64,000 bases of DNA from Aquimonas sp041395245 (GTDB taxonomy: Bacteria; Pseudomonadota; Gammaproteobacteria; Xanthomonadales; Xanthomonadaceae), in NCBI GenBank assembly GCA_041395245.1, contig JAWLAY010000013.1, forward strand, positions 62,001 through 126,000, in the 5' to 3' direction. The position numbers and the translations under genes were made by a program. Position 1 is the stretch's first letter; every line of letters starts with the position of its first letter. The notes below the pieces were generated by a model that was given only the letters and a program-made list of their open reading frames with translations, ran no database searches and was not told where the DNA came from. Below are positions 1 to 8,207 of this stretch, piece by piece.

Positions 1-2
1 TC

Positions 3-329
3 ACCAATCTGGTCGACTTCGATCAGGAATACGGCCATCGCCGCGACGTTGCGGGCTATGCCGACGCGCTGGAGCGCTTCGACGCTCTGCTGCCCGCGTT
101 GATCGACGAATTGCGCGATGACGATCTGTTGCTGCTCTGCGCCGACCATGGCAACGATCCGACCTGGCGCGGCAACGACCACACCCGCGAACACATTCCC
201 GTGCTGGCCTATGCGCGCGGTCGCTCGGCGCAGTCGCTCGGTGTGCGCGAGAGCTTTGCCGATGTCGGACAAAGCATCGCCACCTGGCTGCGCGTTCCCG
301 CCCTGCGCCACGGTCAGTCCTTTCTGTAG
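3..329 (+). CDS. deoB: Phosphopentomutase, C-terminal part (5' end outside window)
   Basis: This is the last 108 codons of phosphopentomutase, which interconverts ribose/deoxyribose 1- and 5-phosphates in nucleoside salvage. The stretch ADHGNDPTWRGNDHTREHIP carries the Asp/His metal ligands typical of the alkaline-phosphatase-like superfamily at the end of DeoB. The frame is already open at the left edge, so the start lies outside the window. It stops 8 bp before deoD, which fits a deoB-deoD operon where DeoD releases the pentose 1-phosphate that DeoB converts. Identification is firm; only the upstream part is unseen. Confidence 0.93.
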   Translation, partial: TNLVDFDQEYGHRRDVAGYADALERFDALLPALIDELRDDDLLLLCADHGNDPTWRGNDHTREHIPVLAYARGRSAQSLGVRESFADVGQSIATWLRVPALRHGQSFL

Positions 330-337
330 AGCCGCCC

Positions 338-1042
338 ATGCCCACACCGCACATCAGCGCCCAGCCGGGCGACTTCGCCGACACCGTCCTGCTGCCCGGC
401 GACCCGCTGCGCGCCGCCTACATCGCCGAGCATCATCTGCAGAACGCGGTCTGCGTGACCCAGGTTCGCAACATGTTCGGCTTCACCGGCGAATACCAGG
501 GACGACGCGTCTCGGTGATGGGCAGTGGCATGGGGATTCCGTCGTGCTCGATCTACGCCAGCGAACTGATCGACCACTACGGCGTGAAGCGGGTCATTCG
601 GGTCGGCACCTGCGGCGCGGTGCAGGATGATCTGGCACTGGGCGATCTGATCCTTGCGCAGGGTGCGTGCACCGACTCCGGCGTCAACCGGCAGCGCTTC
701 GGCGGGCAGGACTACGCCGCCATCGCCAGTTGGCCCTTGCTCAAGGCGGTCGCCGACACCGCCGAGTCGCAGGGCGTGGCGCTGCGGGTCGGCAACATCT
801 ATTCCAGTGACCTGTTTTACGGCGTCGACGACACGCTGATTCCGCGACTCACCCGCATGGGCATTCTCGGCATCGAGATGGAAGCCGCGGGCCTGTACGG
901 CCTGGCCGCCGAACGTCGGGCCGAAGCACTGACCGTGCTCACCGTGTCCGACCACTTGCTGCGCCATCAGGCCATGAGTGCAGACCAACGCCAACTCGGT
1001 CTGGATCGCATGATTGCGCTGACGCTGCAGGCGCTGCGGTAG
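338..1042 (+). CDS. deoD: Purine nucleoside phosphorylase, DeoD type
   Basis: A 234-residue cytoplasmic enzyme that phosphorolyses purine (deoxy)nucleosides to base plus pentose 1-phosphate. It has the usual length of the hexameric bacterial DeoD family. Visible signatures are His5 near the N-terminus, the phosphate loop PGDPLR (20-25), Arg44, the GTCGAV segment (90-95; the E. coli enzyme has Ser where this has Thr), IEMEAAG in the nucleoside pocket, and VSDH with the catalytic Asp. It lies 8 bp after deoB, so the two are probably cotranscribed. No deoR-like regulator or deoA/deoC is present on this side. Confidence 0.95.
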   Translation: MPTPHISAQPGDFADTVLLPGDPLRAAYIAEHHLQNAVCVTQVRNMFGFTGEYQGRRVSVMGSGMGIPSCSIYASELIDHYGVKRVIRVGTCGAVQDDLALGDLILAQGACTDSGVNRQRFGGQDYAAIASWPLLKAVADTAESQGVALRVGNIYSSDLFYGVDDTLIPRLTRMGILGIEMEAAGLYGLAAERRAEALTVLTVSDHLLRHQAMSADQRQLGLDRMIALTLQALR

Positions 1043-1116
1043 CGCAAGAGCGGGTGTATTGCCTGCGGCGGATTCCGTCGTCACCATCGGCAGCTCCTCC
1101 CGCTACCGCTTCGCCC

Positions 1117-1671
1117 ATGTCCATCGTCCTCACCGAATTTGCCCGCGTGCGCCTGTTCCCCCGCGATGGCCGTCGCACCGCCATCCAGGAGTGTTCCGCC
1201 CAGGCCTTCGAGCAGCATCTGAATGCCAATGCGCCCGACGCCGTGCTGCCCGGCTACGCGCCGTTCTGCGAACTGCACGTCCACCGCAACTGGACCTCGA
1301 CACGCTGCTCGGTGGTGCGCATCGACGACAGCAACCGCGCACAACTGCGCAGCGCTTACGAAGCACGCAGCAAGGACGAACTGCCGGTGCTGGTGCGCTG
1401 GTTCGAAGGCATCGAACCACCGGTGGCGAACTACCTCATCCCGATCCTCTACAACCGCGAACAACTCGCCCGCGAAGGCACACCGATCCACGCCGACTGG
1501 GGCGTGGTCGGCTGCCTCTACACCATGCAGCCCGAAGCCATCCCGATGGCCCCGATCACCATGCTGCGCAACGCCCTCGGCGTACAGGAAGGCGGCTCCG
1601 GCGTCGCCATCGACCGGGCAGCGTACCGGCAGAGCGTGGCGTTCTGGGAGCAATGGGCGAATTGGCGGTGA
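1117..1671 (+). CDS. DUF3228 family protein
   Basis: A 184-residue soluble protein that matches the DUF3228 family along its full length. Conserved stretches I recognise are LPGYAPFC, RNWTSTRC, SAYEAR, LPVLVRWFEG, DADWGVVGCLYT-like (here HADWGVVGCLYT) and PMAPITMLRNALG. The reading frame is open further upstream, but the ATG at 1117 matches the normal family N-terminus (MSIVLTEFARVRLF). No function is known for the family and none is suggested here. It follows deoD by 74 bp and may share its transcript. Confidence 0.85.
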   Translation: MSIVLTEFARVRLFPRDGRRTAIQECSAQAFEQHLNANAPDAVLPGYAPFCELHVHRNWTSTRCSVVRIDDSNRAQLRSAYEARSKDELPVLVRWFEGIEPPVANYLIPILYNREQLAREGTPIHADWGVVGCLYTMQPEAIPMAPITMLRNALGVQEGGSGVAIDRAAYRQSVAFWEQWANWR

Positions 1672-1782
1672 GCAGTGATATCGGAGCAATCCCGTGAGCC
1701 GCTTTTCGCACCTTGCGTTGACGGGTCCGCACCCGTGCAGTGCGGGTCGGACGGCATGCCTCGCGGCGCGGGACGATTCCGG

Positions 1783-2504
1783 ATGGCGGGTCGTCAGGTG
1801 AGCGCTGGGAGTTGGTCCAGGGTGTTCGGCTTGACCGCAGCACTCGGCGGAATCAGCGCCTTGGCGGTCTTCGCGCCCGTCGCTTGGCAGACTTGGCGCG
1901 AGGCTAGGGAGACATGGTCTGCAGAGCTCGAGAACGACGCGACCGTCTGGAAGCACGACATGGTGGAAGAGGCGTTGACGAAGTGCCCGTCGACGGAGGA
2001 ATTGAAATTGTGGGCTGCGGAGCCGCATGTCTTTGGCGAGCGGACGCCTCATCAGCCCAGTGCAATCCAGCTTCAGGTGGGCGAGTTGCCGCTGTGGTGC
2101 GGGCGCGGAGCGGAGACCTATCGGCTTACCTACTCTCCGACGTTTCATAACCCTATTCTGGTGCGGGTATGGATCGACGGAGATGTGGGCCTGCTATCGG
2201 CGAGTCGATTCGACGGTCCAGGGTGGCTACCAGATCGGTGAAGCGAAACGGCAAATACAAGAAGCTTGTCCGCCGAGGAAGTCGCCCGCCTGCGCGCACT
2301 GGTCGACGCCATTGGTTTAGGAGACCGGTACGATACCGCCCCAGGCTTGGACTCGATGGCTCCACATGGCTTTTCGAGGGCCGACGCGACGGGCGCTATC
2401 AACGAATGCAACGCTGGAGCCCCGAAGCGGGCGCCGAACGGGACTTTGGTCTTGCCCTGATTCGTATGAGCGGACTGACCACGGCGTCAGACGACCTCTA
2501 TTGA
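1783..2504 (+). pseudogene. Frameshifted gene for a hypothetical membrane-anchored protein
   Basis: The N-terminal part reads as a short tail, one transmembrane segment (VFGLTAALGGISALAVF) and a soluble region, but that frame stops at 2241. The protein logic continues in other frames: QGGYQIGEAKRQIQ after a shift near 2218, LSAEEVARLRALVDAIGLG after a shift near 2264, then GSTWLFEGRRDGRYQRM up to a stop at 2502-2504 after a shift near 2350. Three shifts within about 140 bp indicate decay, or an unusually error-prone stretch of sequence. The tail resembles hypothetical proteins of Lysobacterales with a W-x-x-EGR-x-x-GRY motif. Function unknown. The frame is open back to 1675, so the true start is uncertain. 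Confidence 0.6.
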
Positions 2505-2641
2505 TTGCGGCCATTCAACGCCAGTCCCTGAGCGCCGCGACGGTCCAAGGTACCCAACCGATTCACACCGAAACGCAGTGGATAGTTCGGCATGTCGGAT
2601 CAACCGACGAAACAGTGAGCGAAACCTCGGGTGATGCCCTG

Positions 2642-2974
2642 ATGCACAACGTGCTCTTTGTCTGTGGCAAGAATCGACTGCGCAGTCCGACGGCGGAACA
2701 GGTGTTCGCCGACTGGCCTGGCGTCGAGACCGCGTCCGCCGGGACGAGTCACGATGCGGACTGCCTGGTCTCGGCGGAGTTGATTGACTGGGCCGACACC
2801 ATTCTCGTCATGGAGACGGTTCACCGCACCAAGATCGCGGCCCGATTCGCTTCGGTATTGCGTGGTAAACGGATGGTCGTGTTGGGCATTCCGGACCGCT
2901 TCGACTACATGGCCCCGGATCTCGTTCGGCTACTGCAGCAAAAGGTGCCGCGCTACTTGCCACGGTCGCGATGA
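2642..2974 (+). CDS. Low-molecular-weight protein-tyrosine-phosphatase-like protein (COG4551 type)
   Basis: A 110-residue protein with the phosphatase signature C-X5-R-S right after the first strand (LFVCGKNRLRSPTAEQ, Cys at residue 8). This is the P-loop of low-molecular-weight tyrosine phosphatases. SAGTSHDA and a late MVVLGIPDRFDYM segment match the short COG4551 subgroup, which lacks the long C-terminal part of classical enzymes. The ATG at 2642 is chosen because the P-loop follows directly, as in the family; the open frame extends upstream to 2366 through non-conserved sequence. Its substrate is unknown. It stands alone between a pseudogene and a convergent gene. Confidence 0.8.
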   Translation: MHNVLFVCGKNRLRSPTAEQVFADWPGVETASAGTSHDADCLVSAELIDWADTILVMETVHRTKIAARFASVLRGKRMVVLGIPDRFDYMAPDLVRLLQQKVPRYLPRSR

Positions 2975-3052
2975 TGTCGGCAAAGGCTTGCCGCGCTCGC
3001 GCGCCGGAATTTGCAGACGTCGTCGTGCGCCGAGTCACGGCAAGCCATGAAA

Positions 3053-4066
3053 TCAACGCGTTTGCGGCCAGCGCATTCGCGCAGCGACGTCGTCCGACAG
3101 GGATGCCAGGCGCATCGTGCGGCGTCGGGTGTCGACGTATTCGACCTGTTCGATCGGATAGGTGAACGGCCCACGGGCATCGTGGCCACTTTGTGTGCCG
3201 TACCACTGCGGTTGTTGATAGAGGAGGCGAACGCGGTCTTCCAGCAGGGCGAGATGGACACGTGAAAACTCGCCCCGCATCGCTCGTGGCCGTACCTGTT
3301 TGACGACTTCCAGCATGAGGCGACGGTCGGTGGACGCGTGTTGCACCAGCACGAATGCCGTTTCCACCCCGGCCAGGCCGACTTCCTCACGAGTGGGGAA
3401 TCCGTTATCACGCAGCAGGGTGCGTAGCTGCGGAAGGTTAGCCGCGTCCACCGCCTGCAGGTCAGCACCAGACTGCCGCGCCGTCTGGTCGCGTTGCATC
3501 AGGGCAATCCAGGCATTCCGTTGCGCCATGTTGCGAGCCGGATGAACCGCTGCCATCGCTAACGGCGGCGCGTCATCGAGCGACAAGAACATCGGTACGT
3601 GGGTCAGGCCCAGATTCTCTTGGCGTGTGGCGTATTGGTGACGTTCTTTGCCGCGCAGCGCCACGGGAAACGCGTGCTCGGGCAATGTCCCGAAGCGCTG
3701 CGGCTTGCCTTCGCGGCGCGCGATCATGTCGATGGTCCAGACAAAGCCGAGCGCATCGACGTCACAACCAATGCGCTGTTCAAGCACGTTGATAACACCT
3801 TGGCGCAGTTCGGGGTCCGTGTCTTCCGCCAGCAGCCGATATTGCACTTGCGACAGGCTGGCCGCGTCGAGCGCCTGCTCCGAGATCGCTGCGGACTGTG
3901 CCCAGGCTTGCAGATCAATGGCCGACGTCGCGCGGCAGGCAAGCGGGCATCCCAGCGCAAGCAGGCCGGTCAATAGATATCGAATAACCGTTGATTTACT
4001 CCGCTGCGCATCGTCACGCGCCTGACTGATGACGTGCCTTCCCCAAGTGCGGTGATGCTGCTGCAC
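3053..4066 (-). CDS. DUF6624-domain exported protein
   Basis: The frame gives up to 337 residues from a GTG at 4066. A hydrophobic segment (LLTGLLALGCPLACRA) around residues 29-45 looks like a signal peptide, so a TTG at 3973 giving a shorter signal peptide is an alternative start. The C-terminal half (FVLVQHASTDRRLMLEVVKQ ... QPQWYGTQ) matches DUF6624, found in proteins of unknown role. The N-terminus is suspicious: the duplicated ZIP-gene tail begins at 4069, three bases upstream of the GTG, so the original 5' end may have been replaced. Likely periplasmic; function unknown. Confidence 0.65.
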   Translation of the reverse strand: MQQHHRTWGRHVISQARDDAQRSKSTVIRYLLTGLLALGCPLACRATSAIDLQAWAQSAAISEQALDAASLSQVQYRLLAEDTDPELRQGVINVLEQRIGCDVDALGFVWTIDMIARREGKPQRFGTLPEHAFPVALRGKERHQYATRQENLGLTHVPMFLSLDDAPPLAMAAVHPARNMAQRNAWIALMQRDQTARQSGADLQAVDAANLPQLRTLLRDNGFPTREEVGLAGVETAFVLVQHASTDRRLMLEVVKQVRPRAMRGEFSRVHLALLEDRVRLLYQQPQWYGTQSGHDARGPFTYPIEQVEYVDTRRRTMRLASLSDDVAARMRWPQTR

Positions 4067-4068
4067 AG

Positions 4069-4180
4069 GCGGGTGTATTTCAATCCGCGCGTTTCGATCC
4101 CAAGGGTGAGAAGTTCGGTGCGGCGTATTCGCCTTCGGCTTGCGCTGGATGCGGATGGTCGTGGGTGTGTGAAGGGTCGA
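4069..4180. repeat. Direct repeat copy A: duplicated 3' end of the ZIP transporter gene
   Basis: These 112 bp match 6601-6712 in the same orientation with 8 mismatches by eye (about 93%). Read on the minus strand the copy still encodes the His-rich ZIP tail HTHDHPHPAQAEGEY...KRAD followed by a stop. Similarity starts abruptly at 4069 and ends at 4180. It lies 45 bp downstream of the FG-GAP gene, so that gene is bracketed by the two copies. Confidence 0.9.
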
Positions 4181-4225
4181 CGCAAATCAGCACGAATTCG
4201 GTTTCCTGGAGTGGGCATTGGCGAA

Positions 4226-6349
4226 TTATTTTGACTCGAACGAGTTGGCGAATATGCTATTAGTGTTCAGAGTGTGCAGGACATAGCCAAAATCCAATCC
4301 GGTCAGAACGTCGAAAGTCGATCCATTCCATGTCACGGAAACGGCGGAGGGGCCATTCTGGGCAATGGCATCCTTCGCCTTACCCAACAAAACGCCCTCC
4401 ATTGTTCGAAGGGAAAGCCCATCTGACTCTGCAAAAAGCAGATAGGGCGCATCCTGCTGTGGCAGGATTCCACGACTTGGCTCAGGCAACGGATAGCTGC
4501 GCCGCGTCGTGAGAGTGGATGCGTCTAGATGTGTCACCAAGCCGATGTTGTCCTCCACCACAATCTCGGGACCAGCCGGTGCCAAGCCTGCGTAGATTGC
4601 CCGTTTGCAGGGAATGCTATGCATCCACTCAAGCAATTGGCTCTCAACGCCAAAAGCGTACAGACCCTCCGGCAGAACGGCGACCAGGAGCTCCTGGCTG
4701 CTACCGGGCTGCACAAATATCCCTCTGGCCGTGGCGAAGCCTTGGCCTAGGCGGTCAGACTCCCAAAGCATTTGTCCAGTACGGAGCGACAGGACATGCA
4801 CACGCACACCGGATTCACCGGTTGAGGTTGGCTGAGTGATTAGGGCGATGTCCTTGAATCCGTCAGTGTCATAGTCGAGAAGTACGGCACCCGCTACACC
4901 CCGAGAAGGAATCGGACGAGAGTTGGAGTAGTCGCCAATTTGTAGTTGGATTTCCTTTGTCTGTCCATCCAGCACAATGATCCTTCCATCACCGCCTCCG
5001 TTGCCCGCGACTACAAGTTCCAGGGGGGCGTCGTTGTCCAGTTGTGTCTGGAACAGAAATCTGGGCTGGATATAGAACGGATCATTGGCGTTGCCAACAC
5101 CCGAGGGCGATAACCATTTTTCGCGACCGGTATCGCGATCAATCACATGTATGCGACCCTGCGACGCAGTGCTGTTGGCGACCACCAGATCCGCCGCGCC
5201 ATCTCCATCGAGGTCACCTATTGTCGTCGCGCCGATGCCGCCAGCGTCAGAAATCAAATCGCGCAAGATCTCACCATCAGATGATCGTGCCATTCGCAGT
5301 ACTGTCGCGTTTTGTTGTGATGCTCTTGCGGGGGCGAAAACGACGTCTTTGCCAGAAGACGATTGTGTTTTGGCTACAGCAAGCGCCGCCGTTCCGTGAC
5401 CTGGATTAGGAATTGATCGACGCAGACTGTGGTTTTGGGAGTCGATGATGTTGATGGACCCCCACTGACCATCACCTTGAATAATTTCATCTGCACCCGA
5501 GCCATCGACGTTGGCCACGAGGACTGCGTCGATATCGAAACGCTGGAAGTTCCAACTGGGTGACCAAGGCACTCCCCCGAAAACAGTGAAATAGGTCCAG
5601 TCAAGAGCACCGACGAACGCGGGTGTGCCATCGGTACCAATATTCCCAGCCGCTAGGTAGCGGCCAAATCCGTCTTGCCAGGACCATTCCAACTCGTGGC
5701 TGGAGCCGTCGTAGACTTTGCCCGGAGGGTATCCGGCGAGAACCATTTCCAGCGCGGGGTCCGAGTCCAGGTTGGCCAGCACGATATCTGTGGCGATATC
5801 GGTTGGGACTGACCACAACCATTGCCCATCATTCAGACGCAGGCCGTAGGTCTCGCCGAGGGTGTTGACGACGAGTTCGACCACTCCGTCGTTGTTTAAG
5901 TCGCCCACAGCGCTGGCAAAGTGTCCGGGAGCAATGGAGTATACGAGTTGTTGACGCAGCGGCCAGCCAGAATAGACGCGGACTTCTGAGGTCACTGGGT
6001 TTGTTCCTTGCGTCGTCACCAGAACCAGTCGCGGTTCACTGTTGTCTTGAACGACGTGCAATTCAGAACGACTTCCATTTTGGATTGGTAACCTGAAGTG
6101 CTGAACCGGACTGAACCCATTTACATCTTGTGCAAGAGCAATCAGCAGGACTGCAGTGTTGTTGCTGATCATGAAGATTTCATCATTGCCGTCGCCGGTG
6201 AAGTCTGCGGTGACAAGACTGTCGCGCGCGGGGCTGCCGAAATCGGTGATACGCAACAGCAGATTTTTAAAAGAGTCGGCATGACACACGGGTGCGGCCA
6301 CTGACAGCGCGAGCGAGAGCACTGCAGACAAGGTCAATTTGCGATTCAT
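4226..6349 (-). CDS. Secreted FG-GAP/VCBS-repeat beta-propeller protein
   Basis: A 707-residue protein starting at the ATG at 6349, directly before a clear signal peptide (MNRKLTLSAVLSLALSVAAP). Repeats of the type DFTGDGNDEIF, DLNNDGVVELV, DLDGDGAADLV and DYDTDGFKDIA are spaced along the chain. They are Ca-binding FG-GAP/VCBS blades of an integrin-like propeller. It ends in SIFANSFESK, the short C-terminal motif also seen in other secreted proteins here. Base composition is visibly lower in GC than its neighbours. With the flanking direct repeats this suggests the gene arrived or was duplicated as a unit. The 250 bp upstream (6350-6600) is AT-rich and must hold the promoter. Ligand unknown. 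Confidence 0.85.
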   Translation of the reverse strand: MNRKLTLSAVLSLALSVAAPVCHADSFKNLLLRITDFGSPARDSLVTADFTGDGNDEIFMISNNTAVLLIALAQDVNGFSPVQHFRLPIQNGSRSELHVVQDNSEPRLVLVTTQGTNPVTSEVRVYSGWPLRQQLVYSIAPGHFASAVGDLNNDGVVELVVNTLGETYGLRLNDGQWLWSVPTDIATDIVLANLDSDPALEMVLAGYPPGKVYDGSSHELEWSWQDGFGRYLAAGNIGTDGTPAFVGALDWTYFTVFGGVPWSPSWNFQRFDIDAVLVANVDGSGADEIIQGDGQWGSINIIDSQNHSLRRSIPNPGHGTAALAVAKTQSSSGKDVVFAPARASQQNATVLRMARSSDGEILRDLISDAGGIGATTIGDLDGDGAADLVVANSTASQGRIHVIDRDTGREKWLSPSGVGNANDPFYIQPRFLFQTQLDNDAPLELVVAGNGGGDGRIIVLDGQTKEIQLQIGDYSNSRPIPSRGVAGAVLLDYDTDGFKDIALITQPTSTGESGVRVHVLSLRTGQMLWESDRLGQGFATARGIFVQPGSSQELLVAVLPEGLYAFGVESQLLEWMHSIPCKRAIYAGLAPAGPEIVVEDNIGLVTHLDASTLTTRRSYPLPEPSRGILPQQDAPYLLFAESDGLSLRTMEGVLLGKAKDAIAQNGPSAVSVTWNGSTFDVLTGLDFGYVLHTLNTNSIFANSFESK

Positions 6350-6600
6350 TTTGTCCAAAAAAATCACCGTGATGGAGTTGGTGGTTCGGTCCGGGACGTG
6401 GATGGCAGACTTGCGCGGAGAAACGGAGGTGGGGATCGATTAGCGGCGATTATGCTCGAGTGTGAGAATTTAGTTCAAATCCCTGTTCCAAGCTTGATCA
6501 ATTGCCATCATTGAACGAGCTCGCTAGCTTTCGCATCCCGAGCGATTGTATAAATCTTAAGAGGTGCCCGTTGCTGACGGCGCGCGACGTGACGCGCTAA

Positions 6601-6712
6601 GCGGGTGTACTTCAATCCGCGCGTTTCGATCTCAAGGGTGAGAAGTTCGGTGCGTGGTATTCGCCGTCGGCTTGCGCAGGATGCGGATGGTCGTGGGTGT
6701 GTGCAGCGTCGA
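6601..6712. repeat. Direct repeat copy B: genuine 3' end of the ZIP transporter gene
   Basis: This partner of 4069-4180 forms the last codons and stop (6612-6614) of the ZIP transporter gene plus 11 bp beyond the stop. Because this copy belongs to an intact gene it is taken as the parent, and copy A as the duplicate. Confidence 0.9.
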
Positions 6713-7475
6713 GGCCGAGCCAGGATTCGGTGAATGCGAGCGCGGCCATGGTCGACACGCCGAGCGTCAGCGGCAGCAGGCGGCTGCGCGCAAAATCGCC
6801 TTGTGGGACGACGTGCTGGCGCAGTGCCGGCAACAGGATGAATCCGGCGAGATACAGAAAGCTCCCGGCAATGATGGGTGTCAGCAGTGCGACGAAGTCG
6901 TCGATGACATGCCCGAGCAACAGTCCGGTGCTTGCGCCGATGAAGATCGTGCTGGCACTGGCAAGATTGGCAAGCAGTGCCTTGCGGGGGCTCAAGCCGG
7001 ATTGCAGCAGGATTGCGTAGTCGCCGAGCTCTTGCGGTAGCTCGTGGGCAAGGACCGCAAGGGTGGTTACCAGACCGAGTTGCGGCGAGGCGGCAAAGGC
7101 GAGGGCGATCAGCGCGCCATCGGTGAGGTTATGTAGCGCGTCGCCACCGATGGACAGCGAGGCCAGGCAGCGGCCTTCGCTCTCGTGGCGTTGCGAAAGC
7201 CAACGCGAAATGCCACCAAAGACGAGGAATCCGGCGCCACACAGCGCAACGGTCCGAAGGCCGCCGAGCTCGCTCCAGGCGTGGGGCAGGAGATGGATCA
7301 GCGCATCACCGGACAGCACGCCGATGGCCAGTGCCAGCAGGGGTGGGATCACGCGTCGTCGATGATCGGCGTGACCGCGCACCAGTGCCGGGCCGACAAG
7401 GGACGCGGTCACGATGATGCCGCAGGCGGCCAGTGTGGCCGCGACCCATTCGATTCCTTGCAAACCCGCGCTCAA
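6612..7475 (-). CDS. ZIP family divalent metal (zinc) permease
   Basis: A 287-residue polytopic inner-membrane protein. It has the two ZIP metal-site motifs: HNLTDG in one helix (GGDALHNLTDGALIALAF) and HELPQELGD in the next. Its C-terminal tail is His-rich (HTHDHPHP). The frame is open upstream to 7748, but the extra residues are not ZIP-like. A TTG at 7475 overlaps the stop of the preceding gene in a TTGA arrangement, so it is the likely start and implies translational coupling. Cotranscription with the DUF1826 gene places it under the Zur-like operator at 8172-8188, which fits zinc import during deficiency. Confidence 0.85.
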   Translation of the reverse strand: MSAGLQGIEWVAATLAACGIIVTASLVGPALVRGHADHRRRVIPPLLALAIGVLSGDALIHLLPHAWSELGGLRTVALCGAGFLVFGGISRWLSQRHESEGRCLASLSIGGDALHNLTDGALIALAFAASPQLGLVTTLAVLAHELPQELGDYAILLQSGLSPRKALLANLASASTIFIGASTGLLLGHVIDDFVALLTPIIAGSFLYLAGFILLPALRQHVVPQGDFARSRLLPLTLGVSTMAALAFTESWLGLDAAHTHDHPHPAQADGEYHAPNFSPLRSKRAD

Positions 7476-8131
7476 GACTCGATCACCAACAGCAGACGTG
7501 GCGCGGCGCCATTCAACGGTGGTGATCGATGAACGACACCACCCCCAAGTGGATGGCGCTCTCCGCGCAGCAAGGCGACCGCCCCTGCGGGAATACGTCG
7601 GGTCGCCTCGCGGTCGAGCACATGCGACTGGCTGCCATCCTGCAGATGGGCGCGATCCACGGCCGCTTCGGGCAACCATTCGGTGCCCGGCCCGATCAGG
7701 GTACACAGCAAACGCGCTTGCACATGATCGACATGAAAACGTCGACAACCGTCGTCACCGATGCGATCCAGACGCAGCCAGAGCGGGCGCGAATCGATGA
7801 CGTCCTTGGCGACATGCAGCAGCGTGGCGATGAAGTCCGCAAGTCGCCCATGCTGTTCCGCTCGATAGCCAAAAGGATGCAGGAAATCAGCGAGCGCCAG
7901 ATCGGTCACGCGCTCCGGCACGCGGAGGCGCTGACTGCAGGGTGGGCCGTGGCGAAGCGCTTCGATGGCCGGCAGGGCATCGTGCGGCACGGCCTCGTGC
8001 CAGATCGCCAATGCGGCGTGTCCGGACTCGATGGCACGCAGGACTTCTGCGCTGAAGCCTTCGCAAGCCTCGTCGCAGACGAGCGCTGCGACACGGCTTG
8101 AGACGGGCGTGATGGGGGGAAGTGTTCGCAT
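7472..8131 (-). CDS. DUF1826 family protein, zinc-locus associated
   Basis: A 219-residue soluble protein read from the ATG at 8131; the frame runs open to 8275 but across the divergent promoter. Conserved DUF1826 stretches are PLWLRLDRIGDDGCRRFHVD, CTLIGPGTEWLP, and near the end VVHRSPPLNGAAPRLLLVIE. His and Asp residues in the HVDHVQAR region could bind a metal, but no activity is known. The family is recurrently found beside COG0523 GTPases in Zur regulons. Here it is divergent from such a GTPase and coupled by a TTGA overlap to the ZIP gene. Confidence 0.8.
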   Translation of the reverse strand: MRTLPPITPVSSRVAALVCDEACEGFSAEVLRAIESGHAALAIWHEAVPHDALPAIEALRHGPPCSQRLRVPERVTDLALADFLHPFGYRAEQHGRLADFIATLLHVAKDVIDSRPLWLRLDRIGDDGCRRFHVDHVQARLLCTLIGPGTEWLPEAAVDRAHLQDGSQSHVLDREATRRIPAGAVALLRGERHPLGGGVVHRSPPLNGAAPRLLLVIES

Positions 8132-8171
8132 CGGTGAGGCGGTGCTGGCTTGACAGTGTGGGTGAGTGAAG

Positions 8172-8188
8172 GTGTTACTGTATAACAC
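8172..8188. promoter_or_regulatory. Zur-like operator in the divergent zinc promoter
   Basis: The 17-bp sequence GTGTTACTGTATAACAC has perfect 6-bp arms (GTGTTA / TAACAC) around 5 bp. It keeps the TGTTA-N5-TAACA layout of gammaproteobacterial Zur boxes. It sits in the 76-bp gap between the divergent DUF1826 (8131) and COG0523 GTPase (8208) starts, 20 bp from the latter. One dimer site could therefore repress both units when zinc is plentiful. No zur gene is in the window. Confidence 0.72.
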
Positions 8189-8207
8189 TATCTGCGAGTC
8201 AACACGC

